Shown here: in pieces, positions 26,258-34,005 of the stretch
How positions within the stretch are numbered: position 1 is the first letter of the stretch
How the letters are laid out: the number at the start of each line of letters is the position of its first letter
Origin: Gp7-AA10 sp035636095
Lineage (GTDB): Bacteria; Acidobacteriota; Thermoanaerobaculia; Gp7-AA8
Assembly: GCA_035636095.1 (NCBI GenBank)
Contig: DASPZU010000118.1
Location: 9,318 to 73,317 of the forward strand
Direction of reading: 5' to 3'
Length of the DNA stretch: 64,000 bases
Translations under genes and position numbers: made by a program
The notes under the pieces: model-generated
Database searches by the model: none
Told to the model about the DNA's origin: nothing
What the model saw: the letters and a program-made list of their open reading frames with translations, nothing else

Positions 26258-26764
26258 TCGCACTTGCTGAGCTGGATGCAGTGAGTCAAAACGGGGCGGC
26301 ACATTGAGTTGAACGGAAACGTTGCTGGCCCGCACGCCTGAGGCGTTGAGATCGTTCTTGACGGCGTCTGCGATTCGATCGGCAGCATCGCGTCGCCGGT
26401 CGATGAGATCGGCCGTCGTGAGCTCGGATGAGGATCGGGTAACGGCATACTGCACGCGCTGCCGCAGCGAGGCGCACCACGTGCCCGGCGGCCAGTCAGG
26501 CGGAACGCTTTCGGGGACTACGTATGTGAACCGGATCCGAATCGGAATGGCATTGTGCGTCGTGGTTGTGCCGCTCGCGACGTCGTCAAAGGACATCGTG
26601 GTCCGGCACGCAATTCCGCGCGCACGGACAAAGAACATCGACCTCCGCATGACGAGATGTTGTCGGTCGCGAAATACGGTGACGCTGCCGGCCGGCTGAT
26701 AGTGCACAAAAACCAGCAGCGCGAGGATCGCGGCGACAAGGATTAGAACCGTGATTGTTCGCAT
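26213..26764 (-). CDS. Truncated paralogue of the N-terminal domain of the phosphatase-TPR lipoprotein
   Basis: 183 residues from ATG 26764. An N-terminal membrane anchor (MRTITVLILVAAILALLVFV) leads to a domain that clearly resembles the first about 170 residues of the protein at 31656-33953: here PPDWPPGTWCASLRQRVQ, there PSDWPAGNWCDSLGQRVQ, then a similar helical segment ending in VPPRF and LPPGW. The similarity stops there, just where the phosphatase domain begins in the long protein. The remaining 28 residues are encoded across the terminator and the end of the neighbouring gene, so the natural end is lost or never existed. It lies inside the segment bounded by the 62-bp direct repeats. 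It could be a small anchored protein or a gene fragment. Confidence 0.5.
   Translation of the reverse strand: MRTITVLILVAAILALLVFVHYQPAGSVTVFRDRQHLVMRRSMFFVRARGIACRTTMSFDDVASGTTTTHNAIPIRIRFTYVVPESVPPDWPPGTWCASLRQRVQYAVTRSSSELTTADLIDRRRDAADRIADAVKNDLNASGVRASNVSVQLNVPPRFDSLHPAQQVRKRAPVSGALHHGRL
26231..26257 (+). terminator. Rho-independent terminator after TonB receptor 2
   Basis: AAGGGCGCCCG (26231-26241) pairs with CGGGCGCCCTT (26245-26255) around AAA and is followed by TT. The stem is perfect and GC-rich. Because of its A and T flanks it could also act on transcripts from the opposite strand. Confidence 0.88.
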
Positions 26765-26825
26765 CAACTGAACGATGCGTGATCCTGGTCTCAGGATACA
26801 AGGTCGACCCCGGTTAGGTCAGGCA

Positions 26826-26887
26826 GTCACGTTCCAGTCAAGTCACAACCGTCTATGGTGAAGGGCGCCCGAAACGAGCGCCCTTTT
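26826..26887. repeat. 62-bp direct repeat, copy 2, with a one-mismatch terminator hairpin
   Basis: 59 of 62 bases match copy 1. The receptor-derived codons are present without the receptor and the stop reads CAG. The hairpin AAGGGCGCCCG-AAA-CGAGCGCCCTT keeps all but one pair and is followed by TT, so it may still terminate. It lies 19 bp before the first VWFA gene start. Confidence 0.88.
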
Positions 26888-26905
26888 CTTGGTGTTCGCG
26901 AGATA

Positions 26906-28549
26906 ATGATGCCCATGCGCAAGTTAGCCACGGGTTGCGCCTTGCTGGTTTTTTCTCTCGCCGCTGCCGGACAACAGATCTCTCCCCTGACCGAACGGAT
27001 CGACGTTACCGTCATCAACGTCGACGTCACCGTGACCGACCGTGCCGGCAATCCAGTGGCCGGTCTGACGCGCGACGATTTCGAGATCTTCGAGGACGGG
27101 CGCCCGCAGAAGATCACGAACTTTTACATCATCCAGAACGCTGCCGTGCGAAGTGGCGCGGCGGCCGAAAGCGCTTCAGATTCGCCGCAGTTCCGGCGAA
27201 AAGTCGTCCTGATGATCGACAACAACTTCATCCTGAAGCCGCAGCGCGACCTGGCCTTGAAAAAAATCGATGACTTTTTCGATAAGCATTTCGATGGCAA
27301 CTACGAATGGTCCGTGATTACGGTGGGGCACAACGTCGAATCCATTCAGCCCTTCACGACCGACCGGACCAAGATTCATGCGGCGATCGACCACGTTCGC
27401 CAGATGGAAACGTTCACGCTGCAGCCGGAGATGAATCGCGCGCTGTTGTCCGATAGCACCCGCAAGGCCACCATGGGCGATGCCGCCAGTGGCTTCGCTT
27501 ATTCGAATTCGGTGAACTTTCACAGCCGCGAGCAGACCATGCGGATGCTCCAGGCCACCACCAACACCGCCCGCGCAGTCATTCAGATGTGCAGGGCCTT
27601 CGGCTCAGCGGGCGGCAAGAAAATCGTCATCCTGGTGACCGGCGGCATGGAGCGAAACACCTCATTCCAGGCCTATGAAACCGGCGAGGATCGCATCCTT
27701 CAGCAGATGAAGTTCGATGCCAGCCTCACGCTCGATGAAATGGTCCATGAAGCGAATGCCGCGAACTTCAACCTCTACGTCGTGAAAGCCAGCGGCCGCG
27801 GAATGATCGCCCCCCAGCACGACGTCTCGAACAAATCGTCCGGGCTCAACCTCTACTCCACGAACATTTTCCAGCAGGGCGGCGGCGCCGGACCGATCGA
27901 CACCAGCGACGTCGATTCGACTTCACTGACCCTGGCCCTCGGCACGGGCGGCCTGTATCTCACCGGCACCGAGACCGGCCGGAACTTCGAGCGGATCGAT
28001 ACCGACACCTCGAATTACTACTCCCTCGGTTATTCGCCGCAACATCCCGAGGATGGCGATTACCACCGGATCACGGTGAAAGCGAAAAAGGCCGGCCTCA
28101 AGATCCGGCACCGCGAGGGCTACGCCAGTCTTTCCTTTGAACAACGACTGGAGCAGACGCTGATCGCGCCGCTGACTTTCCAGTCAGAACGCGGCTCGCT
28201 TCCGGTCACGGTTGAGGTCGGAGTTCCGGCCGATGCGGATCATGTCCGTGTTCCGGTTGTGGCGCATCTGCCGATGACTCGGATCACAGTTCTGCCATTG
28301 GGCGACGCGTACGTTGGCCGCGTCCACGTCTATCTGTCCGTTTATGACAGCAGCGGAAAGAACGTGGGGTACCACCATCTGATCAAGGATGTGACTGTGC
28401 CGAAGGCTGAGCTCTCGAAACTCGGCAATGCGCAGTTTCAATACAAGATGAATGTCGCGTTAGCGAAGGGTGAATTTACGCTGGTGGTCACGCTTCGTGA
28501 CGATGTCACGAATGATATCGGCACCGCTCTTGAAAACGTGCGGCTATAG
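26906..28549 (+). CDS. Secreted VWFA-related acidobacterial protein (TIGR03436-like), 1 of 3
   Basis: 547 residues if the first ATG of the cluster ATGATGCCCATG is used; 26909 or 26915 are equally possible and no clear ribosome site decides. The signal peptide ends near AAAGQQ. The hallmark opening VNVDVTVTDRAGNPVAGL then DDFEIFEDGRPQKITNFY is a beta-sandwich leading to a von Willebrand A-like domain (VVLMIDNNFILKPQRD, ending SNYYSLGYSP), typical of a family greatly expanded in Acidobacteriota and of unknown function. A C-terminal beta region follows (ITVLPLGDAYVGRVHVYLSVYD). The MIDAS DxSxS motif is not intact (DNNFI), so metal-dependent adhesion is doubtful. It heads a three-gene run. Confidence 0.88.
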   Translation: MMPMRKLATGCALLVFSLAAAGQQISPLTERIDVTVINVDVTVTDRAGNPVAGLTRDDFEIFEDGRPQKITNFYIIQNAAVRSGAAAESASDSPQFRRKVVLMIDNNFILKPQRDLALKKIDDFFDKHFDGNYEWSVITVGHNVESIQPFTTDRTKIHAAIDHVRQMETFTLQPEMNRALLSDSTRKATMGDAASGFAYSNSVNFHSREQTMRMLQATTNTARAVIQMCRAFGSAGGKKIVILVTGGMERNTSFQAYETGEDRILQQMKFDASLTLDEMVHEANAANFNLYVVKASGRGMIAPQHDVSNKSSGLNLYSTNIFQQGGGAGPIDTSDVDSTSLTLALGTGGLYLTGTETGRNFERIDTDTSNYYSLGYSPQHPEDGDYHRITVKAKKAGLKIRHREGYASLSFEQRLEQTLIAPLTFQSERGSLPVTVEVGVPADADHVRVPVVAHLPMTRITVLPLGDAYVGRVHVYLSVYDSSGKNVGYHHLIKDVTVPKAELSKLGNAQFQYKMNVALAKGEFTLVVTLRDDVTNDIGTALENVRL

Positions 28550-28565
28550 CCGGAGGAGACCTTTC

Positions 28566-30032
28566 ATGCGCGCCATTTCCTTCGCGTTGCTGCTCGGTGC
28601 AATGCCGCTCCTGGCCCAGCAACCCATGCCGCTCACGGAAAAGATCGACGTTTCGGCCGTGAACGTCGATGTGACCGTGTTAGACCGCCAACGCAATCCG
28701 GTTCGTGGCCTTACCGCTGCCGATTTCGAAGTCTTCGAGGATGGTGTCGCTCAGAGAATCACGAACTTCTACGCTGTCGAGAACGGCGGCATCGCGCGCA
28801 CCACTGCCGTCGAACCGGACGCCGAGCGTTTCCGGCGCAAAGTGCTCGTCATTGTCGACAACACGGCTCTGTGCGCCAAGCCGCGCCGCAATCTTCTGCT
28901 GAACAAACTGGAATCGTTCATCGATCAGCACTTCTCGGGAGACTACGAGTGGGCGATCGTTCCTCTGGGAGGACCCCAGTCGCCGGGCGCTCTTCCTTTC
29001 ACTCAGGACAAGGAAACAATCCACAACGCCATCGAGGCCCTACGTCGGGATGAAGCTTTGCCGCGCGACATGGACTTCGGGGAGATCTCCCGGACCACGC
29101 AATCCGCGTGCAGGATTTTGCAGGAACAATCGTTTCTTTCGCAGCTTCTCAATAAACAGGTGCGGATGAAGGGAGCTGCTATCTCGGCAGCGGTCGAGGA
29201 AATGTGCGACGGATTGGCGGCCGCCCCGGGGAAAAAAGTCATTCTGCTGGTCACGGATGCCATTCCCAGCGGCAGTTTTCGCGCCGACCTTCCTGACGAT
29301 GCGATTCTGATTCAAAAAATGCATGAAGCAGTCGTCCGCAGCGCAAACGCTGCCAATGTCAACGTGTTCGTGATGAATACGGAAGGGCTGACCGACGGGG
29401 GGACGCCGGGAAGGCCCTTCACGTTGGCGGCCGATGAATCGGGAGGTTTCTGGCTTGCCACTGAAACCGGCGGAAGGTACTTGCACAGCAGTTCGTTTTC
29501 GGAATCGCTGCAGACTTTCGAGAACGCGACGGCAAACTTCTACTCGCTGGGCTACATCATGCGACACGCCGAAGATGCGAAATACCATCGGATCTCGGTC
29601 AGGCTGAAAGGGCCGGGATCGTACGCGCTCAGCTATCGCCTCGGTTTCTCGAGCCGCTCGACGGAGCAACAACTCGAGCGCGCGCTTCGGACGCCGCTCG
29701 GAATCGCGACGCAGCGCTCAACGCTTCCCCTCACCATGGAGGTTGGCGCGCCATCACAAGTCGGAGCGAAAGTGGTTGTGGCCTTGACCGCGATGTTACC
29801 GGCGGAGCGGGTGCAGGCGGGCCGGCTGGATCTTTATGTCACGGTTTTCGATCAAACCGGACGGAAACTCGGCTTCCATCACTTCAGGCGCGACATCGAG
29901 ACGATCGAAACGCCGCAGTTGGTGCTGACCACGCGCCTTACGTTTCCGCACGGCAGCTACCGACTCGTGATGACTCTCCGGGACGAAGAGACGAACGAAA
30001 TCGGGATTGCGTCAAGCGATGCCACGTTCTAA
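28566..30032 (+). CDS. Secreted VWFA-related acidobacterial protein (TIGR03436-like), 2 of 3
   Basis: 488 residues from ATG 28566 with GGAGGAG 8 bp upstream. The signal peptide ends near LLAQQ. It shares the opening VNVDVTVLDRQRNPVRGLTA and DFEVFEDGVAQRITNFYAVE, the VWFA core (VLVIVDNTALCAKPRRN), and the late SLGYIMRHAEDAKYHRI block with its neighbours, but is about 60 residues shorter. It lies 16 bp behind copy 1. Tandem duplication is likely. The protein is presumably periplasmic or extracellular; its ligands are unknown. Confidence 0.88.
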   Translation: MRAISFALLLGAMPLLAQQPMPLTEKIDVSAVNVDVTVLDRQRNPVRGLTAADFEVFEDGVAQRITNFYAVENGGIARTTAVEPDAERFRRKVLVIVDNTALCAKPRRNLLLNKLESFIDQHFSGDYEWAIVPLGGPQSPGALPFTQDKETIHNAIEALRRDEALPRDMDFGEISRTTQSACRILQEQSFLSQLLNKQVRMKGAAISAAVEEMCDGLAAAPGKKVILLVTDAIPSGSFRADLPDDAILIQKMHEAVVRSANAANVNVFVMNTEGLTDGGTPGRPFTLAADESGGFWLATETGGRYLHSSSFSESLQTFENATANFYSLGYIMRHAEDAKYHRISVRLKGPGSYALSYRLGFSSRSTEQQLERALRTPLGIATQRSTLPLTMEVGAPSQVGAKVVVALTAMLPAERVQAGRLDLYVTVFDQTGRKLGFHHFRRDIETIETPQLVLTTRLTFPHGSYRLVMTLRDEETNEIGIASSDATF

Positions 30033-31659
30033 CGTCATGTCGGGCTTTGTCGTGGGCGTTCTGGCGACAGCAGCTCTTGTCTCAGCACAGCTCCCGCTCG
30101 TCGAACGCGTCAATGTCTCTGTAGTCAACGTCGACGTAAGCGTATTCGACCGTTCGGGACGGCCGGTCACCAAGTTGCGCCGAGACGATTTTCAGATCTT
30201 CGAGGACGGAAAGCCGCAGAAGATCACCAACTTCTATATCGTCGAGCATTCTGTTCCACGAGCTGAAACGACGCAACAGGAACAAACGCACGGTTCGGAA
30301 AGCCGTTTTCGCCGCAAAGCGATTCTGCTCGTCGACAACATTTTCATCGAGAAGCCGCGTCGGGATGCAGCGCTGGCGACGGTGCAGAAGTTCATGGAGG
30401 GCCGTTTCGCCGGCGATTACGAATGGTCGGTAGGCACGATCGGTAGCGGCATTCACACGATTCTTCCGTTCACGAGTGACAAGACGAAGATTGCCGCGGC
30501 AATCGATCTCGTGCGCCGTGGTGGAACGCTTCCAAAGCGTGATGCTGTAGACCTTGGCATGCTGGCCGACGAAACCGCGCTGCGTGCCGTTCGGGGAGCA
30601 CGTGAAAGCGAGCAGACGCGGACGGACCTTGCAAGAAGCATCAGCGCTAACGAAGGCCTGGCAGCTTTGTCTGAACTCGCGAAAGAAGTGATCGACGCTT
30701 GTCGTGGATACAGCAGCGCAGATGGTAAGAAACTCATCGTCTTGGTCACGGGTGCGATTGAAATCGACAACCGTCGTCCAACGATCGACGATGCGGTCAA
30801 TCAACCGGCATGGAAGCTTCAGCCGCGTGAGAACCGCAGCGAAACCGGCCGAATCCTCGAAGCGATGGTGCGAGAGGCCAACACTGCGAATTTCAATGTG
30901 TACGTCTTGAACGCCTCGGGAGTTGTCAATCCGGTCCCTAGCGACGTCTCCAACCATGCGTCGGAGTATGTGGCTCAAGGAGGGTTCAATTCACCGCACA
31001 CCGAACGCGATTTCGACTCTTTTCCGCTGTCGCTCGCTATGCAAACGGGCGGAGCATATCTGCCCAGCAACGATCTCGGCGCGTCCTTGCGCCAGGTCGA
31101 TGAGGAAAGCTCGACTTATTACTCGCTCGGTTATAGCCCGCCGCATTTCGAAGACGGCAAGTACCATTCGATCGAAGTCCGCGTGACAGGTTCCGCGATG
31201 ACGGTTCGCCATCGGATGGGCTACGCCGATCTCTCGGCCGAGCAAAGAGTCGAGGACGCGATGCGTGTAGCCGTCGCTCCCACCGCCCTCCCGCATCAGA
31301 TTCCGGTTCAAATCGAGATCGGGAAATCACGCCAAGAGAACCACAAGATGCATCTGCCTGTGACGCTGATCGCACCAATGAGAAGCGTCGCGCTGTTGCC
31401 GCGCGACGGCCTGAGCGTTGGTCGCGTCCATATCTACCTCTCGGTGTTCGATCAGGCTGGAATCAATATCGGGTTCGATCACCGCACCCAGGACTTGGCG
31501 TTGACGCCGGAGCAATTGCAAAAAGTGACTGAGCTCAACAGCAACTTCCGATATTTCCTGAGCGTAGCCCTCAAACCGGGAAAGTATCGCGTCGTGGTCG
31601 CTCTTCGCGATGACGTCAGCAGCGAGATCGGTATCACTGCTGCGGATGTTCAGGTCTAA
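30019..31659 (+). CDS. Secreted VWFA-related acidobacterial protein (TIGR03436-like), 3 of 3
   Basis: 546 residues from ATG 30019, which overlaps the previous stop by 14 bp; ATG 30037 would also give a signal peptide. Opening VNVDVSVFDRSGRPVTKLRR and DFQIFEDGKPQKITNFYIVE, VWFA core ILLVDNIFIEKPRRD, then STYYSLGYSPPHFEDGKYHS. Closer to copy 1 than to copy 2 in the IFEDG(R/K)PQKITNFYI segment. Its stop is nested with the stop of the opposite-strand phosphatase gene in the bases CTAA (31656-31659), so these two genes converge without any spacer. Confidence 0.88.
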   Translation: MPRSNVMSGFVVGVLATAALVSAQLPLVERVNVSVVNVDVSVFDRSGRPVTKLRRDDFQIFEDGKPQKITNFYIVEHSVPRAETTQQEQTHGSESRFRRKAILLVDNIFIEKPRRDAALATVQKFMEGRFAGDYEWSVGTIGSGIHTILPFTSDKTKIAAAIDLVRRGGTLPKRDAVDLGMLADETALRAVRGARESEQTRTDLARSISANEGLAALSELAKEVIDACRGYSSADGKKLIVLVTGAIEIDNRRPTIDDAVNQPAWKLQPRENRSETGRILEAMVREANTANFNVYVLNASGVVNPVPSDVSNHASEYVAQGGFNSPHTERDFDSFPLSLAMQTGGAYLPSNDLGASLRQVDEESSTYYSLGYSPPHFEDGKYHSIEVRVTGSAMTVRHRMGYADLSAEQRVEDAMRVAVAPTALPHQIPVQIEIGKSRQENHKMHLPVTLIAPMRSVALLPRDGLSVGRVHIYLSVFDQAGINIGFDHRTQDLALTPEQLQKVTELNSNFRYFLSVALKPGKYRVVVALRDDVSSEIGITAADVQV

Positions 31660-33953
31660 CGCGGCATGCGCTGCAACATCGGCTGGTTTGGATTGAGCTG
31701 CAGCGAACGGCGGAAGTAGCTCTCCGCAGCGGAGCGATCGTCAAGGCACATCTCGGCCAGGCCGGCGGAAGTGTAGGGAACGAAATCGTTCGGATTGAGA
31801 TGTTGTGCAGCGATGAAATCTTCCAGGGCGCCTCGGCAGTCTTTCCGCTCGATTCGATAACGTCCGCGAAACATTCGCAGCTCCGCATCCTCCGGCTTTG
31901 CCGCCACCGATTCCTCGAGGAGTTTCAAGCTTCGATCGACATGACCGCCACGCTGGTATTTGATCGCGCGCTCGATCACGTAACGCGAAGCTTCCGGTAG
32001 TCCATTGGTCAGGGCTTTGATCAGCAGCGCATCGGATCGCGCCATATCCTGGTGACGATCGAATAGCAAATCGCTCAGATTCCATGCCGCTGATGCCAGA
32101 TTCGGATCGATGGCGAGCGCACGATCAAACGACGTGACGGCGTCAGCAATCCGGCCGTCATGCTTCAGAATGAGGCCTTCGTTGTTGTACGCACCGGCCG
32201 TCTTCGTTGACGTGCCGGCGGCCGCTGGACGAGCGGCGGCCGATTCACCCGTTCCGATGTAGCCAAGCGCGCGCAGTTTTGCGATTTCTTCCGCCGCCGC
32301 CTTTGTGGTCTGCCTGACGCTCGATCTGAATGGCGCATAGTGGGAGCGGTAGTCGACCACGCGACTGCTTTCGCCGTCTGTAAGCGAGGGGCCAGCAACT
32401 CCATCGGCGCGTGGCATCTGCGTCAGGCTCAGCAAAGTCGCGCAGATCTGCCGGATCGATCCGTGAATCGAGTGACCGGCTTGTGCGCGAATGCCCTCGC
32501 CCCAGGCGAGGAAGATTCCTTCGTTTCGATGCCACTTGGCTGCTGTCGCTGTGGCGGCGCTCGAGAACTGCGTCGGCCGCCCTTCCTTCCATTGGAAGCC
32601 GTGGTCGGAAGCCAGCACGATCATGGCGTGCTGCCGTTCGGCGGCCGCGAGGAATTCGCCGAGGATCGAGTCGATGCGTCGGAAGTAGAGCTCGGGAACC
32701 TGGTGATAGCGTTCGTACTCTTCCTGCGTGACCTCCGGCTGCTTTGGCGGAGCGTAAGGCGCGAAGATATGGCCGATGGTGTCGGTGCCCTCGAAGTACA
32801 CGATGGTCAGATCTGGAATGTCGCGCGCCACTGTTTCTGTGCCGGTCCGGCGATAAACCTCCGTCTGCACCAGAATTCGGCGCAGAGCGCTGCCTGGTTT
32901 GGCGTAAGGATTCGCTTCATGTGTGAGCTCTTCGTACTGCTGCTGATCGAGCCACGGTAGAAATTCGCGCAGCGCATTGAAATCCGTTGCGCGCTCCGAG
33001 GCCGCCAGCGCTTCGCGACCCCACACCTCGCGCGACGGCGGAAAAATGATTCCTGGTGGTGGGGTGCTCTCCGAGTAGAGAAACGTGAACAGGCGATCGC
33101 TGACCATTAGACCGTGCACCGGTTCAGCAGGATAAGTAGCCCAGAGACCGAAAACGGCCACGCGCTTCCCGCCCATGGAGGCCATGTTCCAGATCGCCGG
33201 CACGCGCCGTTCGTCGCTGGTGATCGGCTCCTTCTCGCCGGTCGTCGGATTGAAACGCACGAAGTCCAGGATCTGGTGCTCGAGCGGACTGACGCCGGTC
33301 ATCATCGTCGTCCACACCAACGGCGAAAGAGGAGGATGCTCGGTGGTCAGGTACCCGCTGATGCCTTCCCCAACGAGGCGGGCCAGATTGGGCATGACGC
33401 CGCGCGCGATGTAGTCGTCGAGCAGTTGCCAGTCTGCGCCATCGAGTCCGATGAAGATGATCGGGCGTGACTTGCGCGCCAGCCGCGCGATCTCTGCGAT
33501 CGCGCGCGTCCGTTCCCATCCCGGCGGAAGGTCGAAGCGAGCCGAGATGCTGCTGGTCGTGAGATGCGCGGCCGAGAGCTCGCGCTGAATCGCCTCCGCG
33601 ATTTTGTCGCTGGTTTGGCGCGGCGACTCGACGTTGACCGCGTTTGCGTTAAGGATTCTCTGCACCCGCTGCCCGAGCGAGTCGCACCAGTTCCCGGCGG
33701 GCCAATCGGATGGAAGCTGTGCCGGCGGCTCATAAACGAAAGTGACTTTCAAGTCGAATGGATCGGCGTGCAGAGTTCGATCGAACAGCAGACGGCCGGC
33801 AGCCATCGGAACCGTGCATGGCTCGCCGAATGCCGGCAACCCGATCCGGCTGGTGGAAACCTGAATGGCGTCGCCGTGCCGCACCACACGGGCCGTGTCG
33901 GCTGGCCGGCATGAAAGAGTGAGGAGAAAAATCGACAATAGGAGGCGCCGCAT
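31656..33953 (-). CDS. Phosphodiesterase/nucleotide-pyrophosphatase-fold lipoprotein with TPRs
   Basis: 765 residues. The N-terminus has a lipobox ending TLSC (Cys15). Residues about 30-170 form a domain shared with the fragment at 26213-26764 (DWPAGNWCDSL). Next is an alkaline-phosphatase-superfamily domain of the type I phosphodiesterase kind: IIFIGLDGADWQLLDD (first metal aspartate), PPLSPLVWTTMMTGVSP with a threonine nucleophile, VYFEGTDTIGH and VLASDHGFQW as metal-binding blocks. The last about 180 residues hold TPRs (NNEGLILKHDGRIADAVTSF). The ATG abuts the U-tract of the terminator of receptor 3, leaving no room for a Shine-Dalgarno. Substrate unknown; a surface phosphodiester is a reasonable guess. 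Confidence 0.88.
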   Translation of the reverse strand: MRRLLLSIFLLTLSCRPADTARVVRHGDAIQVSTSRIGLPAFGEPCTVPMAAGRLLFDRTLHADPFDLKVTFVYEPPAQLPSDWPAGNWCDSLGQRVQRILNANAVNVESPRQTSDKIAEAIQRELSAAHLTTSSISARFDLPPGWERTRAIAEIARLARKSRPIIFIGLDGADWQLLDDYIARGVMPNLARLVGEGISGYLTTEHPPLSPLVWTTMMTGVSPLEHQILDFVRFNPTTGEKEPITSDERRVPAIWNMASMGGKRVAVFGLWATYPAEPVHGLMVSDRLFTFLYSESTPPPGIIFPPSREVWGREALAASERATDFNALREFLPWLDQQQYEELTHEANPYAKPGSALRRILVQTEVYRRTGTETVARDIPDLTIVYFEGTDTIGHIFAPYAPPKQPEVTQEEYERYHQVPELYFRRIDSILGEFLAAAERQHAMIVLASDHGFQWKEGRPTQFSSAATATAAKWHRNEGIFLAWGEGIRAQAGHSIHGSIRQICATLLSLTQMPRADGVAGPSLTDGESSRVVDYRSHYAPFRSSVRQTTKAAAEEIAKLRALGYIGTGESAAARPAAAGTSTKTAGAYNNEGLILKHDGRIADAVTSFDRALAIDPNLASAAWNLSDLLFDRHQDMARSDALLIKALTNGLPEASRYVIERAIKYQRGGHVDRSLKLLEESVAAKPEDAELRMFRGRYRIERKDCRGALEDFIAAQHLNPNDFVPYTSAGLAEMCLDDRSAAESYFRRSLQLNPNQPMLQRMPR

Positions 33954-33981
33954 AAAAAAAAGGCCCCGCCGAAGCGGGGCC
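33954..33981 (-). terminator. Rho-independent terminator of TonB receptor 3, directly abutting the next start codon
   Basis: On the minus strand GGCCCCGC-TTCG-GCGGGGCC is followed by eight T (33961 down to 33954), and the next base is the A of the ATG of the phosphatase gene (33953). Perfect 8-bp stem with a UUCG-type tetraloop. Confidence 0.92.
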
Positions 33982-34005
33982 TTGGATGTTACACGATGCT
34001 ACTGG

